Source: Flammeovirgaceae bacterium UBA4465 (GTDB taxonomy: Bacteria; Bacteroidota; Bacteroidia; Cytophagales; Cyclobacteriaceae). Taken from it: 64,000 nucleotides of DNA. Below, in pieces: positions 63,689 to 64,000 of this stretch; positions within the stretch are counted from its first letter, which is position 1, and every line of letters begins with the position of its first letter. Position numbers and translations under genes: made by a program. The notes below the pieces were generated by a model. That model made no database searches and had not been told where the DNA came from. It was given only the letters and a program-made list of their open reading frames with translations. The stretch covers positions 1 to 64,000 of the forward strand of contig CAJJBF010000004.1 of NCBI GenBank assembly GCA_905182375.1. Direction: 5' to 3'.

Positions 63689-64000
63689 TGAAAGGCAATA
63701 TCCATGACTTGTGTGCAAAAGACTCGTATCCTTCCGTTAAATCAAATTTGGGATCTATGTATCTGGTACTTATTCTACCATTTAAAGCTACAAAGCAATC
63801 CACAAATATGCTAAGATTTGTCATGCCCTGTTGAGAAAAATGTGCATTTAGAAATTGGGCATATTGAAGTATGAAATCTGGCTGTGTTGCCATTTGCTTC
63901 TCTTGAAAGGAAGTTAAAAAATCTTCATTATTGACATAAAACCAACTTCCAGATGCATTATCAACAATCTTAAACTGTGCGTTACCCGCCTTCTCCATAA
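63681..64000 (-). CDS. HTTM domain protein (partial, vitamin K-dependent gamma-carboxylase-like), C-terminal part
   Basis: The right edge of the window cuts this gene; about 106 C-terminal residues are visible. They include FYVNNEDFLTSFQEKQMATQ and PDFILQYAQFLNAHFSQQ, then VDCFVALNGRISTRYIDP, which matches the periplasmic tail of HTTM (horizontally transferred transmembrane) proteins related to gamma-carboxylase. The Met at 63998 is internal. It overlaps the TonB receptor start by eight bases, so it is the upstream gene of an operon. The activity and substrate of bacterial HTTM proteins are mostly unknown. The missing N-terminus prevents checking of catalytic residues. Confidence 0.7.
   Translation of the reverse strand, partial: MEKAGNAQFKIVDNASGSWFYVNNEDFLTSFQEKQMATQPDFILQYAQFLNAHFSQQGMTNLSIFVDCFVALNGRISTRYIDPKFDLTEGYESFAHKSWILPFNE

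Noticed and set aside
1..64000. Search for CRISPR arrays, insertion sequences, integrases, prophage, rRNA and toxin-antitoxin pairs
   Set aside because: No regularly spaced repeats, transposase or integrase motifs, rRNA sequence or small paired toxin-antitoxin genes were seen.

Overview
The window comes from a Bacteroidota chromosome, most likely a Cytophagales-type gliding or surface-secreting lineage. AT-rich DNA, promoter -7 boxes of the TAnnTTTG type, a type IX secretion (T9SS) plug protein, a PorP/SprF protein beside a giant secreted protein with the CHU_C sorting domain, DUF3276, DUF3109, LytTR regulators and a fused DnaQ-DnaE polymerase all point there. The species cannot be named from the sequence. 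No rRNA, insertion sequence, phage, integrase or CRISPR array is visible; most of the window is ordinary chromosomal core.

Layout. 1-6.5 kb: an ECF sigma factor overlapping a partial membrane (anti-sigma-like) gene, the T9SS plug protein, the GTPase YchF, DUF3276, DUF58, a 2x[4Fe-4S] ferredoxin and a ThuA-like protein. 6.7-16.8 kb: LuxC-type acyl-CoA reductase, a lipoprotein, DnaE, thioredoxin, a thioesterase, a DEAD-box helicase, MsrA and a Dabb protein. 16.8-26 kb: AddB-like nuclease, polyprenyl synthase, PhzF, an acyltransferase coupled to GpsA, and an M48 protease. 25.7-31.6 kb: PorP/SprF and a 1436-residue T9SS substrate. 31.7-36 kb: TsaC/Sua5, Pgk, RecQ. 36-45 kb: a decayed comEC, GNAT, PhoH, SAM hydrolase, two tRNA-Leu genes, YqhA, an M42 peptidase, and a LytTR response regulator next to a dead histidine kinase. 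45-53 kb: a MobA-like transferase, GalE, an S41 protease, and an operon of an ornithine-cyclodeaminase-like enzyme, threonine synthase and homoserine kinase. 53-64 kb: a membrane LytTR regulator, a TPR lipoprotein with one haem motif, pirin, an alkyl-DNA methyltransferase, DUF3109, YceI, ThiL, a DUF285 lipoprotein, a TonB-dependent receptor and a partial HTTM gene.

Two kinds of broken reading frame occur. Single-base indels interrupt the sigma factor, T9SS plug protein, YchF, polyprenyl synthase (twice), a small ABM protein and a membrane LytTR gene. Several of these are normally indispensable and their downstream frames remain perfectly conserved, so sequence error is the simplest explanation. 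By contrast comEC (four in-frame stops of all three types plus three indels) and the hybrid histidine kinase (two stops plus a deletion) look like real pseudogenes, suggesting loss of DNA uptake and of one sensory input.

The most interesting leads are the cyclodeaminase-like/ThrC/kinase operon, the LytTR regulator followed by a haem-motif TPR lipoprotein, the TonB receptor/HTTM overlap, and the contrast between live regulator and dead kinase. None is proven to be a new system.
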